From Codonopsis lanceolata (lineage: Eukaryota; Streptophyta; Magnoliopsida; Asterales; Campanulaceae): DNA of 64,000 bases. The stretch is from positions 62,254,744 through 62,318,743 of the forward strand of contig CM028381.1 of the NCBI GenBank assembly GCA_013146195.2. The letters are read 5' to 3'. A model generated the notes under the pieces. That model made no database searches and was not told the DNA's origin. It was given only the letters and a program-made list of their open reading frames with translations. Positions 1 to 11,630 of this stretch are shown piece after piece (the first letter of the stretch is position 1; every line of letters begins with the position of its first letter). The translations under genes and the position numbers were made by a program.

Positions 1-411
1 ATTTGTTTATAATTAGTTGTTTTAATTGCTTTATTTATTTTATGCATGGTCGTAGATCTTTGAATCCTAACTGGTAGAACCAAATCAGAATATAAATAAT
101 ATTGGAAAGAATCGGGAAGATCTTGATAATCTAGCAACCCAGCCTGATAATCAAGAACAATTGAATCAAGAGGATCCTTTGGTTGATCCTTCAATGGACA
201 ATAATAATCTATTTCCTGAAAACCCGGTTCACCCGGTCAATGCGAATCAAAGAGAAGAAGAATCAGCTAGAAGAAATATGGAAGTAGTAGTAAATCAAAG
301 AGCTATTAATGACTATAGTAGACCTACGTTGAATGTACTAACATCATGTCTAGTCTTACCAAACGCAGTAAGAAATTTCGAACTAAAAGGTCATTATTTT
401 AATATGTTACT
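1..411 (+). mobile_element. Athila-type gag fragment
   Basis: This is the leader and N-terminal gag of the same Ty3/gypsy family as the element at 6041-15059. The ATGCATGGTCG start region at 42 and the residues running to about 405 line up with 7506-7870. Homology stops abruptly near 405-411, where a LINE begins, so the rest of this copy is missing or displaced. The gag frame is broken near position 70, where the copy lacks one base relative to the second copy. The remainder of the element lies upstream of the window. It is a relic and cannot encode a capsid. Confidence 0.85.
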
Positions 412-503
412 TTGAAGAATACACTCTTTTACACGCACTAAAGGTGCGATTTTCTTCTCCCTTTAGCGGCTAGGGTTTAGCCTTCCCCCTCTTGCACGCA
501 ATC

Positions 504-1911
504 ATGGTGGATCCTCCCCCGCCAGCCCATCCTGATCCTCCTTCTAAATCCTTTGCGGTAGTTCTTTCTTCTTCCCCAAATCCTAATCCTATTGCCTTTT
601 TTTATTCCTCCTTCATCTTACAAAAGGGAACCCTCTCTTAAGCTTTCGCCAGACATTATTGAAGCTCTTGCCAAGCCTTTTCACAATGCTCTTATTGGGA
701 AGTTTTCCCATGGAAGACCTTCCTTGGATTCCATTCGTAAACACTTCCATACTTTTGGTCTAAAAGCAGCCTTTACTATAGGGCATCTCGATGCTAAACA
801 TATCCTCATACAGGTTCATCATGATGATGATTTTCAGCGTCTATGGATAAAGGATCAATGGTATCTCGGCAGATTTCCTATGAGGGTATTTAAGTGGTCT
901 CCCGATTTTCGACCTGATGTTGAGAGCCCCATAGTTCCGGTGTGGTTTTCTCTTCCTGGATTGCCTATTCATCTCTTTCATAAAACAGCCCTCTTCTCCA
1001 TTGCTTCTTTATTTGGGCAGCCTCTCATGATTGATCAGCCTACCACAATCCTCACTCGCCCGAGTGTTGCTAAGGTTTGTGTTGCAATAGATCTAACTAA
1101 ACAGCTTCCTTCAAGAATATGGGTGGATTGTGGATAACTTTACCCTAGTTTTTGGCAGAGTCTTGAAGCTGAGAATACTCCCCTTTAATGCTCTCATTGT
1201 CTTCGACAAGGGCATTCAGAACTCTTATGCAAGATTAAAAATCCCTCTTTATCGGCACGTATAGAAGTGCAATCTGATCCCCCCCACCGCCGCCCCCTCT
1301 TTCCACTCGTTGGACTCCAAAAAAGTCTGCTGGACCGACTACCCAGCATCCTACGGTTGATAAACATAATACTGCCACAATCTCCATTGATCCAAGCTCT
1401 ACTCCTTCGACATCGGCTCCTCAAACTCATGGCACTGGTATTTCTAACCCTTCTTTTTTTGCATCCTCCTTATGATTTGAACCCTTCTTCTTTGGCTCAT
1501 GATATTTCTCCTCCAACGGCTCTTCCTAACGACTGCCCGACCGAATCCCCAAGCAAACATGTGGATCGACAACCTACTGCTTGTCCCCCTGTGGTTGATG
1601 AACCCCTAGTAGATCCTGATTTTGAACTTGTTGATCCCATTCTTTCTCCTAATCGGTTTTATGTTCTTAGTGAGAAAAACAATTCTGATCATGATATAGA
1701 TCCTAGTACGGATGCATTCACGACAACTGAAGCTGACCCTTAGTCAGATGCAGGCATTGTCTCCAGTGCTCCCCTTATCGATCAACTTAACTTGGATACA
1801 TCAATTCCTGTTACAAAGGATAATGTCCAAAGGAAAAGTAAATTGGCTGCTTCTACTATCACAACAAGGTCTGAAGCCCAGATTTCATCTACCACTTCTC
1901 ATAGTTGTTAA
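504..1911 (+). pseudogene. LINE ORF1 (DUF4283, zinc knuckle), decayed
   Basis: ORF1 of plant L1 elements is an RNA-binding protein that coats the element RNA. The ATG at 504 starts a proline-rich segment. Near 595 the frame shifts into a DUF4283-like domain (about 600-1135) containing LIGKFSHGRPS, GHLDAKHILI and FKWSPDF. A CX2CX4HX4C knuckle (CSHCLRQGHSELLC) follows in another frame at about 1188-1229. A low-complexity C-terminal half continues to a TAA at 1909-1911, with an in-frame TAG at 1741. Domain order matches ORF1 of the LINE at 27623-33710. At least two frameshifts and one nonsense codon make it non-functional. Confidence 0.8.
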
Positions 1912-2227
1912 TCTCCTTTTTTGGAATATTAGAGGAATTGGCAATGATTCTTCTATTGGCAGATTAAAGAGACTCATCAAGCTTCACAAACTCACAATGA
2001 TTGCCATTTTTAAACCCATGGTGGACATTAATCATCTTACTCGTATTGCTAAACGGCTTCGGTTTAAAATTAGCTATTCCAATAATTGTAGCTCAATTTG
2101 GGTATTTGTTAAATCTTCACTCACTTGCAATGTCTTGCATGACACGAATCAGCATCTTACAGCTCAAGCTAAGCATTTTAAGTTGTCGGATCTGGTTATT
2201 GTTACTTGTGTTTATGCCAATTGTGAC
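1903..2227 (+). pseudogene. LINE ORF2 endonuclease fragment
   Basis: About 105 codons of the apurinic-like endonuclease domain that opens ORF2 are present. The sequence LLFWNIRGIGN is the conserved N-terminal metal-binding segment of this family. The segment IAKRLRF matches ORF2 of the second LINE in the window. The position where the family has a catalytic Glu (EPK/ETK) reads FKPM, suggesting a Glu to Lys change. The domain is cut after NCDC by the LTR starting at 2228, so no active enzyme can be made. Confidence 0.75.
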
Positions 2228-5200
2228 TGTAAGACCCCGAACCTTCGTGTATTTGACTTTCTCGTTTTGCTTGCCGTTTAACCGTGACCTCACTTACTAA
2301 ACTTGAGGAAAGAACCTTGATTTGTGTAGGTAGGCTATCTAGAAGCCAATACCTTAATTCCATATGTTCCATAGACTTTAACTAGTTAAAGTTACAAGTC
2401 GTATACCGACGTTGTTCGTTACTTGACTCGGTTGAGAGTTTTCTCGCGTAGTGTGAGAACCCAAACCCCTTTACATGTATAACATCATTATAGCATGTTT
2501 ATTTTATGTCTTAACATGCTAGAGACTTTGTTTCATTCATTTCATGCTTTCATTAAGTTGGTTATGATCATAGTATGCTTGGTTGAAAGTTTGGAAGCTT
2601 AGTTGCATCGTTTGAGTCTTAGGGGTTCTCGTGTTTGCCTTCGTTGCTTGTATTTTTTGTGCTTTCAACTTGCGAGAAGTTCATTTAAGTTCTAGACCAA
2701 GTGTACTAGAATTTCTCATGCTTGCACAACCAATGTTCATAGATTTGTTGCATTTGGAAATAAGATGACTAACATATCACTTCACAGATTTAGTCCTGTT
2801 TTTGGGCGAACTTCGGGAAAGTTCTGGTACCAATATACTAAAGATAATTTTCTAAAAAATTAGTATGTTTTACCTTCAAATGTTAGGTTACTCCCTATAA
2901 AATTTGGTAATTTTCCAAGGTGTCTAAGTACCTCATTTAGGTTTTGACTTACGGCTGTGCCAGAATTTTATTTTCAGGAATAGAATTGAGTAATTTAACA
3001 TTCTAAAATATATTTTAATGAGTCTACTTTCAGAAAAATAAATAATAACCTCATTTGGAGTTGTGAGCTATTTATGGTCGATTTTACAAGATCGACTGTC
3101 CAGTAACAACAATCTGGAAATTGGTCAGAAATTCACACATACGGGTTTTTTGGTAAGTTTTGGCTGATGACCCTCCTACCCTTGGCCCTTGGACGTCCAA
3201 AGTGACTTGAGCCTCCCTTGTTGACCTTAGTCAAACCTCTTCAAACCCTTGGATGAGTCCTTATCAAGGGCTTGCATCCCTTGGCCAATAGGAAGCCATA
3301 TAATCTCCATCACTTGGATTATGGTTTTCTTGGGAAGTATATAAACCAATTTTCAGCCTTGGCACCCATTAGTGATCACCAAGCTTCAGATTTACAGAGA
3401 GTAAGTCTCCATTTTCATCCATAGGAAGAACCCTAACTTGAGTGACCATTTGCCGGAGTTCCGGTGATCCGATCGGCGATCTGAGATCGCCGAATCGAAG
3501 GCCTTGCTCTCCTCTACAAGAATCCTTGGTTTAATATTCCTTCCATACTTTATTCATAGGCTTAAGGTGAGTTGACAGTTCCCATAATTTTCATGTTAAA
3601 TATTATGACATGTTCCCTTCATTAATGTTGTTCTAATCATGCTTAGGAACACTTTTTGTGAAGTAGAATCCTCCAATTCAATCTATGAAATGTGTGTAGG
3701 ATTTTATGATTTCTTTATGAAGTTGTGATTTTGACTTTGTGCAAAGAATGAATGTTGTTCTATATGAGCCTAGGATCAACTCTTGTGAAAGAATATGTTT
3801 CAATTGTAGGTTTAACAAAATCACCGATTCTAGGGTTTGAAATTCGGGAATGTGTTTATGGCTAGTTTAAGGTCATGAACGACTTAGTTATTAAGTTCTA
3901 AATGAATGGAGAACATAGAATTGAGCAATGGGATGCATTTAGTATCTGTGCTCCACTTGGTTGAATTTTAGAAATGACTTACCGGAGTTGAGATTAGGGA
4001 GTAATTGAACAATACCGACTCCACATTCGATCCCTACGACGTTTGTAGTACGTTAGACTAATGTATTAGTTTACGTGACTTTGGGATGAATTGAAATGCA
4101 TGTTTGATATGTGTGCTTATAAGACTCAATCGAGTTCTTATATGGTTTATATGATTGTGTGAAAGAAATGCATAATTGAGAGGATTTGGATTGGGACTAT
4201 CTTTAGTACTCTATACATGGAGTCTACTTGCATAAGTCGCTAGGATAACCATGTTGTTATTTAAGACTCACCGGTATGGTTTGACCTTACGGGTTATTAC
4301 CGCTCTAGTGTTGCTTAAGTCTTTGACTACTATCGACTTTTGCGTTATTGAATGGGTTACTACTCTAGGAAGAGTTTAGTAAATGGCTTCATGATCCTAG
4401 ACTAACAGAGTAGTCTTGGATAGTGCATAATGGACTGATGGTTAAATTGTGACTCTGCTGAATTTCATAAGTAAATATGGAATACTGTGTATATTTTATA
4501 TTATGACTAAATGCATGATTTCCTACATTGTCAAGAATTGATTCTTCTACGTGTTTCAATGATATGATTTATGAGCATATTGAATGTATTTGCCTTCGTG
4601 CATCACGTTCTCTGGTTAATGAATTGTGGTGAACTTGGATTCTACTATTAAGTGGAATTATGAATCAAAATTGAACTAAGCTTGATTTCACAATAATCAA
4701 CTTAGGCTTCCCTTATATAATTGACTTGGGACTTTGAACTAAGATTCCTAAATGGAACGAGAACCTTGCAATGCCTCAAACGAGAACATGGATAAGAGTC
4801 TTGGAACACATATAATGTTCAAACTCTATTTGGTTGGAATTGTAGGAAAGACTCAACGGAGTCGAGTTAAGCAACAATTGAACCTTACGAGGATCGTGGT
4901 GAGATCCTATGATAATTATATTCCATTTGACTAGATTACTAGCTTTTGGGACTTGAATCGAATAGAGTGAACAACTTGACACTTATAATTTAGAGACTCA
5001 AATGAGCTCCTATTGTGGTTTTATGATTATTGTAACAATGTGCATAATCGTATGAGTTTAGTAGATCATTATATCTACTTGAGAATTAGCAAGTAAACAT
5101 CTACTTGTGCATTGCATATAAGTCCAGCTGGCATTACTTGAGTTTTCATGTTGAAGGTGGGACGATGCATTGTCGCACAATTATGGGATTCGTGGTTGCA

Positions 5201-6030
5201 ATGTATCGCCGATCGGATGGTCGGTTCACACACCCCTTTGCTACTACGGTGGGGGAGGCCCCTTGTCGTAACCAATTGAGCACATTGGCTAGTGCTATTT
5301 TCCCGAGTAGAGAGCTCGGACCCGAGAAGAGAGCTCGATCCTTTTATACCTGAACACAGGTATCACTGGCACGATATGATTAACAGTTGTAATTGCAAGA
5401 GCAATACGACGAAAGTGATTTGGTATCTTCTCTATCCTTTATGTGGCTTACTATGGCACTTATGTGATAACAAAGTGTTAGTGAACATGAGATCTTATTG
5501 ACCATGTTTGTGTTGGTTGGTGTTATGTGGAAGACTTGAAATGTGTATATACATATGCACACTTATACATGGCTAATATATGAGAGAATTGATATGTATA
5601 TATAGAGATATACATCCTTATATATATATATATATATGAAAGACTTGATGTGTATTTATATATAGATATGCACACTTATGCATGATGATTATATGGAAGA
5701 TTTGATATGTATATATAGAGATATACATACTGATATATGTGTATTTATATAAATATGCACCCTTACACGTGGTAATAATGTGAATAGCTTGATTTGTATA
5801 TATAATGATATGTATACTTGCATATGATGTTTTGTGGGAACTACCTTCTAATTCGTTTGATTTGTGTTTGAACAGGGAATTACACCCTGGTTCATTTGGA
5901 AGGTTTAATAAGTAAGAAGAAATGAATATCTTGTGGAGTATCGAAACGATACGACGCCTCCTCACGGGTTTTTCTATCATTTATAAAATTACACCATGGT
6001 TATGTTTATGTTACATAATTATATGTTGCA
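2228..6030 (+). repeat. Long non-coding LTR (about 3.8 kb), TGTAAGACCCC start
   Basis: This long LTR-like block has no coding content. It starts with TGTAAGACCCC, a close match to the TGTAACACCCC end of the solo LTR at 18296-21450. The interval 2780-3120 is clearly homologous, in inverse orientation, to 20700-21110, and 5520-6030 is homologous to the minus strand of 63600-64000. Its 3' end is not resolved: similarity to the 63.6-kb copy stops at about 6030, so this copy is probably truncated by the Athila LTR that follows. I found no target-site duplication. Such long LTRs with this start are common in plant Ty3/gypsy elements; the lineage was not determined. Confidence 0.7.
5520..5830. repeat. 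AT-rich degenerate tandem repeat inside the LTR
   Basis: There are four to five degenerate copies of a 60-80-bp unit with alternating purine-pyrimidine runs (GATATGTATATATAGAGA and variants). Copies are separated by CTTATRCATGRT-like spacers, and there is a short (TA)n run at about 5621-5636. The same array appears on the minus strand at 63760-64000, so it is a family feature of this LTR and not a local expansion. Confidence 0.75.
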
Positions 6031-6238
6031 AATTGATCGATGTATTTTATACGTCGATTTTATATGCTTCTATGACTTAAATTATGCTACTTCACAATGC
6101 TTTTGGCTACTAATATATGTTTTCGGTGAGTTTGGTAAGTTTTAGGGTTATTTGTGAAAATATGCCAAACTCCAGGGTTTTAAGTGCAAATTTCAAGAAG
6201 GGCTAAAAGATAGAAAGTGAAGACTGACGATTCTGAAG

Positions 6239-6370
6239 ACCTTGCAGACGCAAGGTACATCAGACCTTGCGACCGCAAGGTAGGCAGTACGGGAAAGTCA
6301 AGCTTTCCAAAGCCAAATACACTGGAGACCTTGCGGACGCAAGGTACCCAACACCTTGCGACCGCAAGGT
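6239..6370. promoter_or_regulatory. Two pairs of 18-bp palindromes in LTR U3
   Basis: Four near-perfect palindromes of the form ACCTTGCRNNCGCAAGGT sit at 6239-6256, 6264-6281, 6328-6345 and 6353-6370. They form two pairs, each with exactly 25 bp between starts; the pairs are 89 bp apart. The last one ends about 60 bp before the TATA box. They are GC-rich in an AT-rich LTR. A role as transcription-factor sites or RNA hairpins is inference. Confidence 0.75.
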
Positions 6371-6431
6371 GGTCAGAATGCATGATTTTCGGATTTTCAC
6401 ACAATGGTTCAATTGAAACACAACTCCCGAG

Positions 6432-6439
6432 TATATATA
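6432..6439 (+). promoter_or_regulatory. TATA box of the Athila LTR
   Basis: TATATATA lies within GAGTATATATAGAAG, about 900 bp before the LTR end and just downstream of the palindromes. The following AGATGCCG is shared with the second promoter-like segment at 13713, which supports it as the transcription start region. Confidence 0.6.
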
Positions 6440-7335
6440 GAAGTCAGATGCCGAGCCCAAGAGAGGAGACAGCTGGAAGCTCTCCTTAGGTAGATTTTAG
6501 GTAGTTTTTAGATTGTATATCATAATTAGATTTTGTAATTTCAAGTATTGAAGATCAAATCATGTATCTGATCATCTCCATGTGCTGTTCATTGTCTATG
6601 ATGAACTAAATCTTCCATAATCTAGGAGGTTGGAGGTAACTTGTATCGAATTTATGCTTTAATTCGTATATATATTCATTCAATGCTTGTTGATTGTGTT
6701 GTTCATCAATCCCTCTATTATTTTGCTTTGAACAAATGAATGTAATCGCAAATAATAAAGGCCTAGAGGTGCGGATAACTGCATGACCAATGTGCATATG
6801 TCGTACACTGGCTCACCAACACAATAAATTGGACCTATCGATGCACGAGTGTGATAAGTTAGGATCAGGTTCATACATGATCTAGGTAACAGATATATCA
6901 TAAATCTAGGTGACAACTAGATTGATACGCTTCTTGCTTAGGATATAGAATGGATGAATTTTACGGGGATGGAGGTCGAACCAATTGTTCAACGACTATA
7001 TCTATCTTTAGTGAACGAACCAAGACATTGAATGATAATTATTATGAATTGAACATAAATGAGATACAAGTGAAACCCGTAATCCTAGATTGCCACCCAC
7101 CATAAGATCTTTCATATCGATTAATTCGCTAATTAGTTAAACTATCTAAATATAAATAGTAGTTTAGATAAAAATAAATATAAAAACCCCTTTAGATTAA
7201 TAATTTGCTATCAATAAATTGCCTTTGTTCGTGATCACTTGTCTCGTGGGTTCGACCCTTGCTTCCAATACTTATTCTATAATAGTCTTGTCCACTTGCA
7301 AGGAAAAAGATTAATTAAAACATCGATCAAGTTTT

Positions 7336-7353
7336 TGGCTGCCGTTCTTAAGC
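7336..7353 (+). other. Primer binding site (degenerate)
   Basis: TGGCTGCCGTTCTTAAGC follows the LTR end after AGTTTT. It resembles the Athila-type PBS beginning TGGCGCCGTTGCC, with several differences. Its place directly after the LTR supports the call. Confidence 0.65.
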
Positions 7354-7505
7354 AATAGTTCACGTAGTTAGTTTGTTGGTAGCGTAGTTTTTAATTTAAT
7401 TTAGTTTTTAGTTTAATTTTCAGTTTTTATAAAAATAAAAATACAAAAAGATTTTATTTTGTTTTTAATAGTTAGTTGTTTTTAATATTGCTTTAAATTA
7501 TTTTT

Positions 7506-10500
7506 ATGCATGGTCGTCGATCTTTCAATCCTAAATTGGTAGAGTTAAATTAATAAATAAATATTGTTAGAAGAAATCAAGAAGTCCTTGAAAATCTAGC
7601 TCCCGAGTTTGATAAGCAAGATCAATTGAATCAAGAGGATCCTCTGGTTGATCCTCCAATGGAAGAAAATAATAATAATCGTAATCCTGAAAATCCAGTT
7701 GACCCAGTCAACAGGAATCAAAGAGAAGAGGAACCTGCAAGAAGAAATATGGAAGTAGTGGTAAATCAGAGAACTATTAATGACTTTAGTAGACCTTCAT
7801 TAAATGTTGTGACATCATGTTTAGTCTTGCCAGATGCTGTAAGGAATTTTGAATTAAAAGGTCATTATTTTAATGCAATACCATCTTTTCATGGAATGCC
7901 TCATGAAGATCCTGTCAGTTTCTTAAGAGAATATGAATACATGATGAGTACTTTTCCTTTAGGAGGGTTGACTGAAGATCAAATCAAAATGAAATATTTT
8001 CCCAGTGCATTAAAAGAATTGGCAAAGAGATGGTTTATGAACTTAACACCTAATAGTGTTTATACTTGGGCTCAATTATATGATTTATTTATGAGTAAAT
8101 TTTACAAGCATGCATCTCTTACTGAATATAGAAAACAAATCATGTCATTTCAAAATGAACAATGTGAAACATTCCATGAGTCATGGGATAGATTTAAAAA
8201 TCTGCTCATTATGTGTCCTCATCATAATTTGGCTCAACATGTGTTAGTGCTTCAATTTTATCATGGTCTTTCGCTAGGCTTACAAACTATGGTTGATAGT
8301 GCAGCTGGTGGTTCTATTAATAGAATGACACCAGAAGCACTAGAAGAATTATTTGAGATGTTAAGTATTAATTCCCAACAGAAAAGTGCTAGAAGTAAAA
8401 ATAGAAGCCTATATCAATTGCAAGATAATTCAAATACACAAGCTCAATTTGAAAATTGGCAAATTCAAGAAGCATGTGCTTTATGTGGATTATATTCTCA
8501 TGCTACTAATTTTTGTCCATCAAGTGCTATGTATTACGAGCAGGCTAATGCTATGAATATGTACCCTCAAAGGCCAAGGAATGATCCCTATTCAAACACA
8601 TATAATCCTGGTTGGAGGAATCATTCTAACTTTTCTTGGGGAGGAAATAAGCCTTTACCACCTCAACAATTCCAACCTCAACCACTACAACCTCCACAAT
8701 TTCCAAATCAAAATCAGTTGAGAATTGAAGAAGCTCCAAAACAAGATGTAGCAAGTAAAGGTCAAGCAGCATTGATGAAATACATGCTTGAAGAGATTGA
8801 AAATCTAAAGAAGCACATTGCAAATTCTGAAGTAGATAAAAGAGAAGAAGGGAAGTTCCCTAGTCAAACCGAGCAAGCCAAGTCAATCACCGTCTTGCGA
8901 AGCGGTAAGGTAATAGGTGAAGAGGTAAGTGATCCTGATCCTTCTTCTAAAGTGTCTGCTACAGTAGAAAATTCTGAAAAGGAAATTGAAAAGCAAATCG
9001 AAAAAGATAGTGATAGTAATAAAGAGAATAATGAATTAGATAATCAAGAAGTAGAAATAGAAGTGGAAGTTGAAGTTCCAAATAAGGAACAAGAAAAAGA
9101 AGTTCAAAATAAAGATAATCCAATAGAACAAGAAAAGGAGTTGGATCAAGAAGAAGAGGAACCTTATGTGGCTCCACCACCTTATGTTCCTCCAATTCCG
9201 TTTCCAAGAAGACTTATGAAAAACCGAATGGACAAACAATTTACAGAAATTTATAATATGTTATCCAAAGTGAATGTTAATCTCCCTTTGCTTAACGTTA
9301 TTAAAAATATTCCAGCTTATGCAAAGTTTTTCAAAGATCTTTACTCTAAGAAACACAAGTTTGAAAACAATGAAAAGATTATTGTTTCTGAAAACGTAAG
9401 TTCTGTTTTACAACCCGAATTACCACCTAAGTTGAAAGACCTTGGTAGCTTTAATATCCAAGTTTCCTTGGGAAGCTCTAAAAAGATGAAAGCAATGCTA
9501 GATTTAGGAGCAATTATTAATTTGATGCCTTTTGCGGTCTATAAACAGTTAGGGTTAGGAGAACTAAAACCCACTACTATGCAATTACAATTAGCTGATC
9601 GTTCAGTTAAATATCCTTTGGGTATAGTGGAAGACATCCTAGTTCAGGTTGATAAATTAATCATTCCAGTTGACTTTGTGTATCTAGAGATGGAAAGGAA
9701 GATATGCACCAATAATGAAGTTCCCATATTGTTAGGCAGACCTTTTATGGCCACTACCAATACAATGATTAATGTGAAAAATGGTAAACTCACAATGTCA
9801 GTCCTAGGAGAAACGGTTGAAATCTCTGTTTTTGATGCTATGAATAGACCTAGTGACATAAGTGCCTGTTTTTCAATAGATGAAATTGAAAAGTTAGCAA
9901 ATGAAACTTTTGAAGAAGAGGAAGATTATGAGAGAGATAGATTCATAGTTTATGATGATAGTCCTATCCCTCCCATAAAAATTGACATTGATGAAATTGA
10001 AAGAGTAATAGAAGAAGAAGAAAGACAAGAGAGAGAAAAGTTAGAAGCAAGTAAAAAGAAAGATAAAGAAGAAATAAAGAAAGAATCAGAAAATAATTCT
10101 GATAAGTTTGAAAAAGTAGAAGAAGAAAGTTATGAAATTAAGGAAGATGAAGTAGAGATTCTGAAATCTCTCTTTGAAGAAATTGAGGTAGAGAATGTCG
10201 AAAGAGAAAATGAAGAAGATAATAAAGTAGAGAATGAGGAGGCTAAAATAAAAGAAACAATTAAAGTAGAAAATTCTGAATTTATGCCATCCATTAATTC
10301 TCCTAAAGTTGAAGAATTAAAGCCATTACCACCCCTTTTAAAATATGCATTTTTAGGGGAAGGTAACACTTTGCCTGTTATTATAGCAGCCGACTTAATG
10401 GAAGAGCAAGAATCTACTTTGTTAAAAGTTTTATGGACATATAGAGAAGCTTTAGGATGGTCCCTAGCTGATTTAAAAGAAATTAGTCCCTCTATGTGCA

Positions 10501-10760
10501 TGCATAAAATACATCTAGAAGAAGGTAGTAAACCTTCAAGAGAAAGGAAAAGAAGACTTAACCCACACATGGAAGAAGCCGTAAGAAAAGAAGTTCTTAA
10601 GCTCTTAGATGCGGGTATAATTTACCCTATATCAGATAGTAAATGGGTTAGTCCTATCCAAGTAGTTCCTAAAAAGTCAGGAATTACGGTCGTTAAAAAT
10701 GAGAAAGACGAATTAGTCCCTACAAGAACAATAACTGGTTATAGAATGACATTGATTTGA
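7506..10760 (+). pseudogene. Athila gag, protease and start of RT
   Basis: This is the capsid and aspartic protease part of the polyprotein. ATGCATGGTCG at 7506 is probably the old start, conserved at position 42 in the other copy. A break near 7550-7580 separates it from the long open frame running to 10760, whose first ATG is 7659. Retrotransposon-gag domain: about 7830-8370. A proline/glutamine-rich linker follows. The retropepsin sits at about 9430-9810, with LDLGAIINLMP where the family has DLGAS, and flap-region LLGRPFM. A long Glu/Lys-rich spacer leads to the RT N-terminus (WVSPIQVVPKK). A one-base loss near 10749 shifts the frame within the RT. Confidence 0.85.
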
Positions 10761-11630
10761 GAAAACTTAATGCGGCAACTAGGAAAGACCACTTTCCTTT
10801 GCCATTTATTGACCAAATCCTTGGAAGACTAGCCGATCATGAATATTATTGCTTTCTTGATGGTTTTTCTGGTTACAATAAGATTCCTGTTGCACCCGAA
10901 GACCAAGAGAAAACAACCTTTACATGTCCCTTTGATACTTTTACTTTTAGGAGAATGCCTTTTGGGTTATGTAATGCACCAGCTACTTTTCAAAGATGCA
11001 TGATTTCTATATTTTCAGACTTAGTTGAAAGATGCGTAGAAGTTTTCATGGATGATTTTTCAGTTTTTGGAAATTCTTTTGATCACTGTTTAGAAAACCT
11101 TACATCAGTCCTGAAAAGATGCTGTGAAACTAATTTAACTTTAAGTTGGGAGAAAAGTCACTTCATGGTCAAACATGGAATTGTCTTAGGGCATGTTGTT
11201 TCAAATAAAGGCATTGAAGTTGATAAAGCAAAAATTGAAGTTATTTCACAACTACCCCCTCCCACTTCAGTTAAAGGTGTTAGAAGTTTTCTAGGGCATG
11301 CTGGTTTTTATCGAAGATTTATAAAATATTTTTCCAAAATCTGTAAGCATCTATGTAATTTGCTAGCAAAAGATACAAAATTTATTTTTGACAAAGAATG
11401 TTTAGAAGCTTTTAATTTATTGAAAGAAAAATAAACTACTGCCCCTATTTTATCCGGCCCCGATTGGTCACTTCCTTTTGAAATCATGTGTGATGCATCA
11501 GATTTTGCGATTGGAGCCGTGTTAGGACAAAGGGTAGATAGAAAGCCTCATGTGATCCATTATGCTAGTAGAACTTTGAATGATGCACAATTGAATTATA
11601 CAACTACTGAAAAGGAATTTTAGCAGTAGT
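10757..11630 (+). pseudogene. Athila reverse transcriptase and RNase H start
   Basis: RT copies the element RNA into DNA. Seen: RKLNAATRKDHFPLPF, YCFLDGFSGYNKI, FRRMPFGLCNAPATFQRCM and the catalytic FMDD box (VFMDDFSVFG), all typical of Athila RT. A TAA at 11432 interrupts the frame after NLLKEK; it continues in frame with the RNase H start FEIMCDASDFAIGAVLGQ. Near 11621 one missing T breaks the frame before RNase H resumes. The enzyme is close to consensus, so decay is recent to moderate. Confidence 0.85.

Larger units (their letters stand above)
412..2227 (+). mobile_element. L1-type LINE fragment, 3' truncated
   Basis: A plant L1 non-LTR retrotransposon lies inside the Athila fragment. 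It has a CT-rich 5' leader, ORF1 (504-1911) and only the start of ORF2 (endonuclease, about 1903-2227). It is cut at 2228 by an LTR beginning TGTAAGACCCC, and no reverse transcriptase follows. The 5' boundary near 405-412 is inferred from where gag homology ends. I saw no continuation of ORF2 beyond the LTR, so the 3' part was lost or lies outside the window. Confidence 0.8.
6041..7329 (+). repeat. Athila 5' LTR
   Basis: The LTR runs from a weakly defined start (TGTATTTTATAC near 6041; an alternative start is 6118) to ...CATCGATCA just before the PBS. It contains four short palindromes (6239-6370), a TATA box at 6432-6439, and an AT-rich R-U5. The 3' boundary is well supported by the PBS seven bases later. 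The 5' boundary is uncertain because no clean second LTR is available for comparison. Confidence 0.65.

Noticed and set aside
5075..5353. Two overlapping 66-82-residue ORFs in the first long LTR
   Set aside because: Opposite-strand shadows in an LTR, no similarity to known proteins.
6239..6370. Regular palindromic repeats as a CRISPR-like array
   Set aside because: Plant nuclear LTR context; only four copies with uneven spacers and no cas genes.
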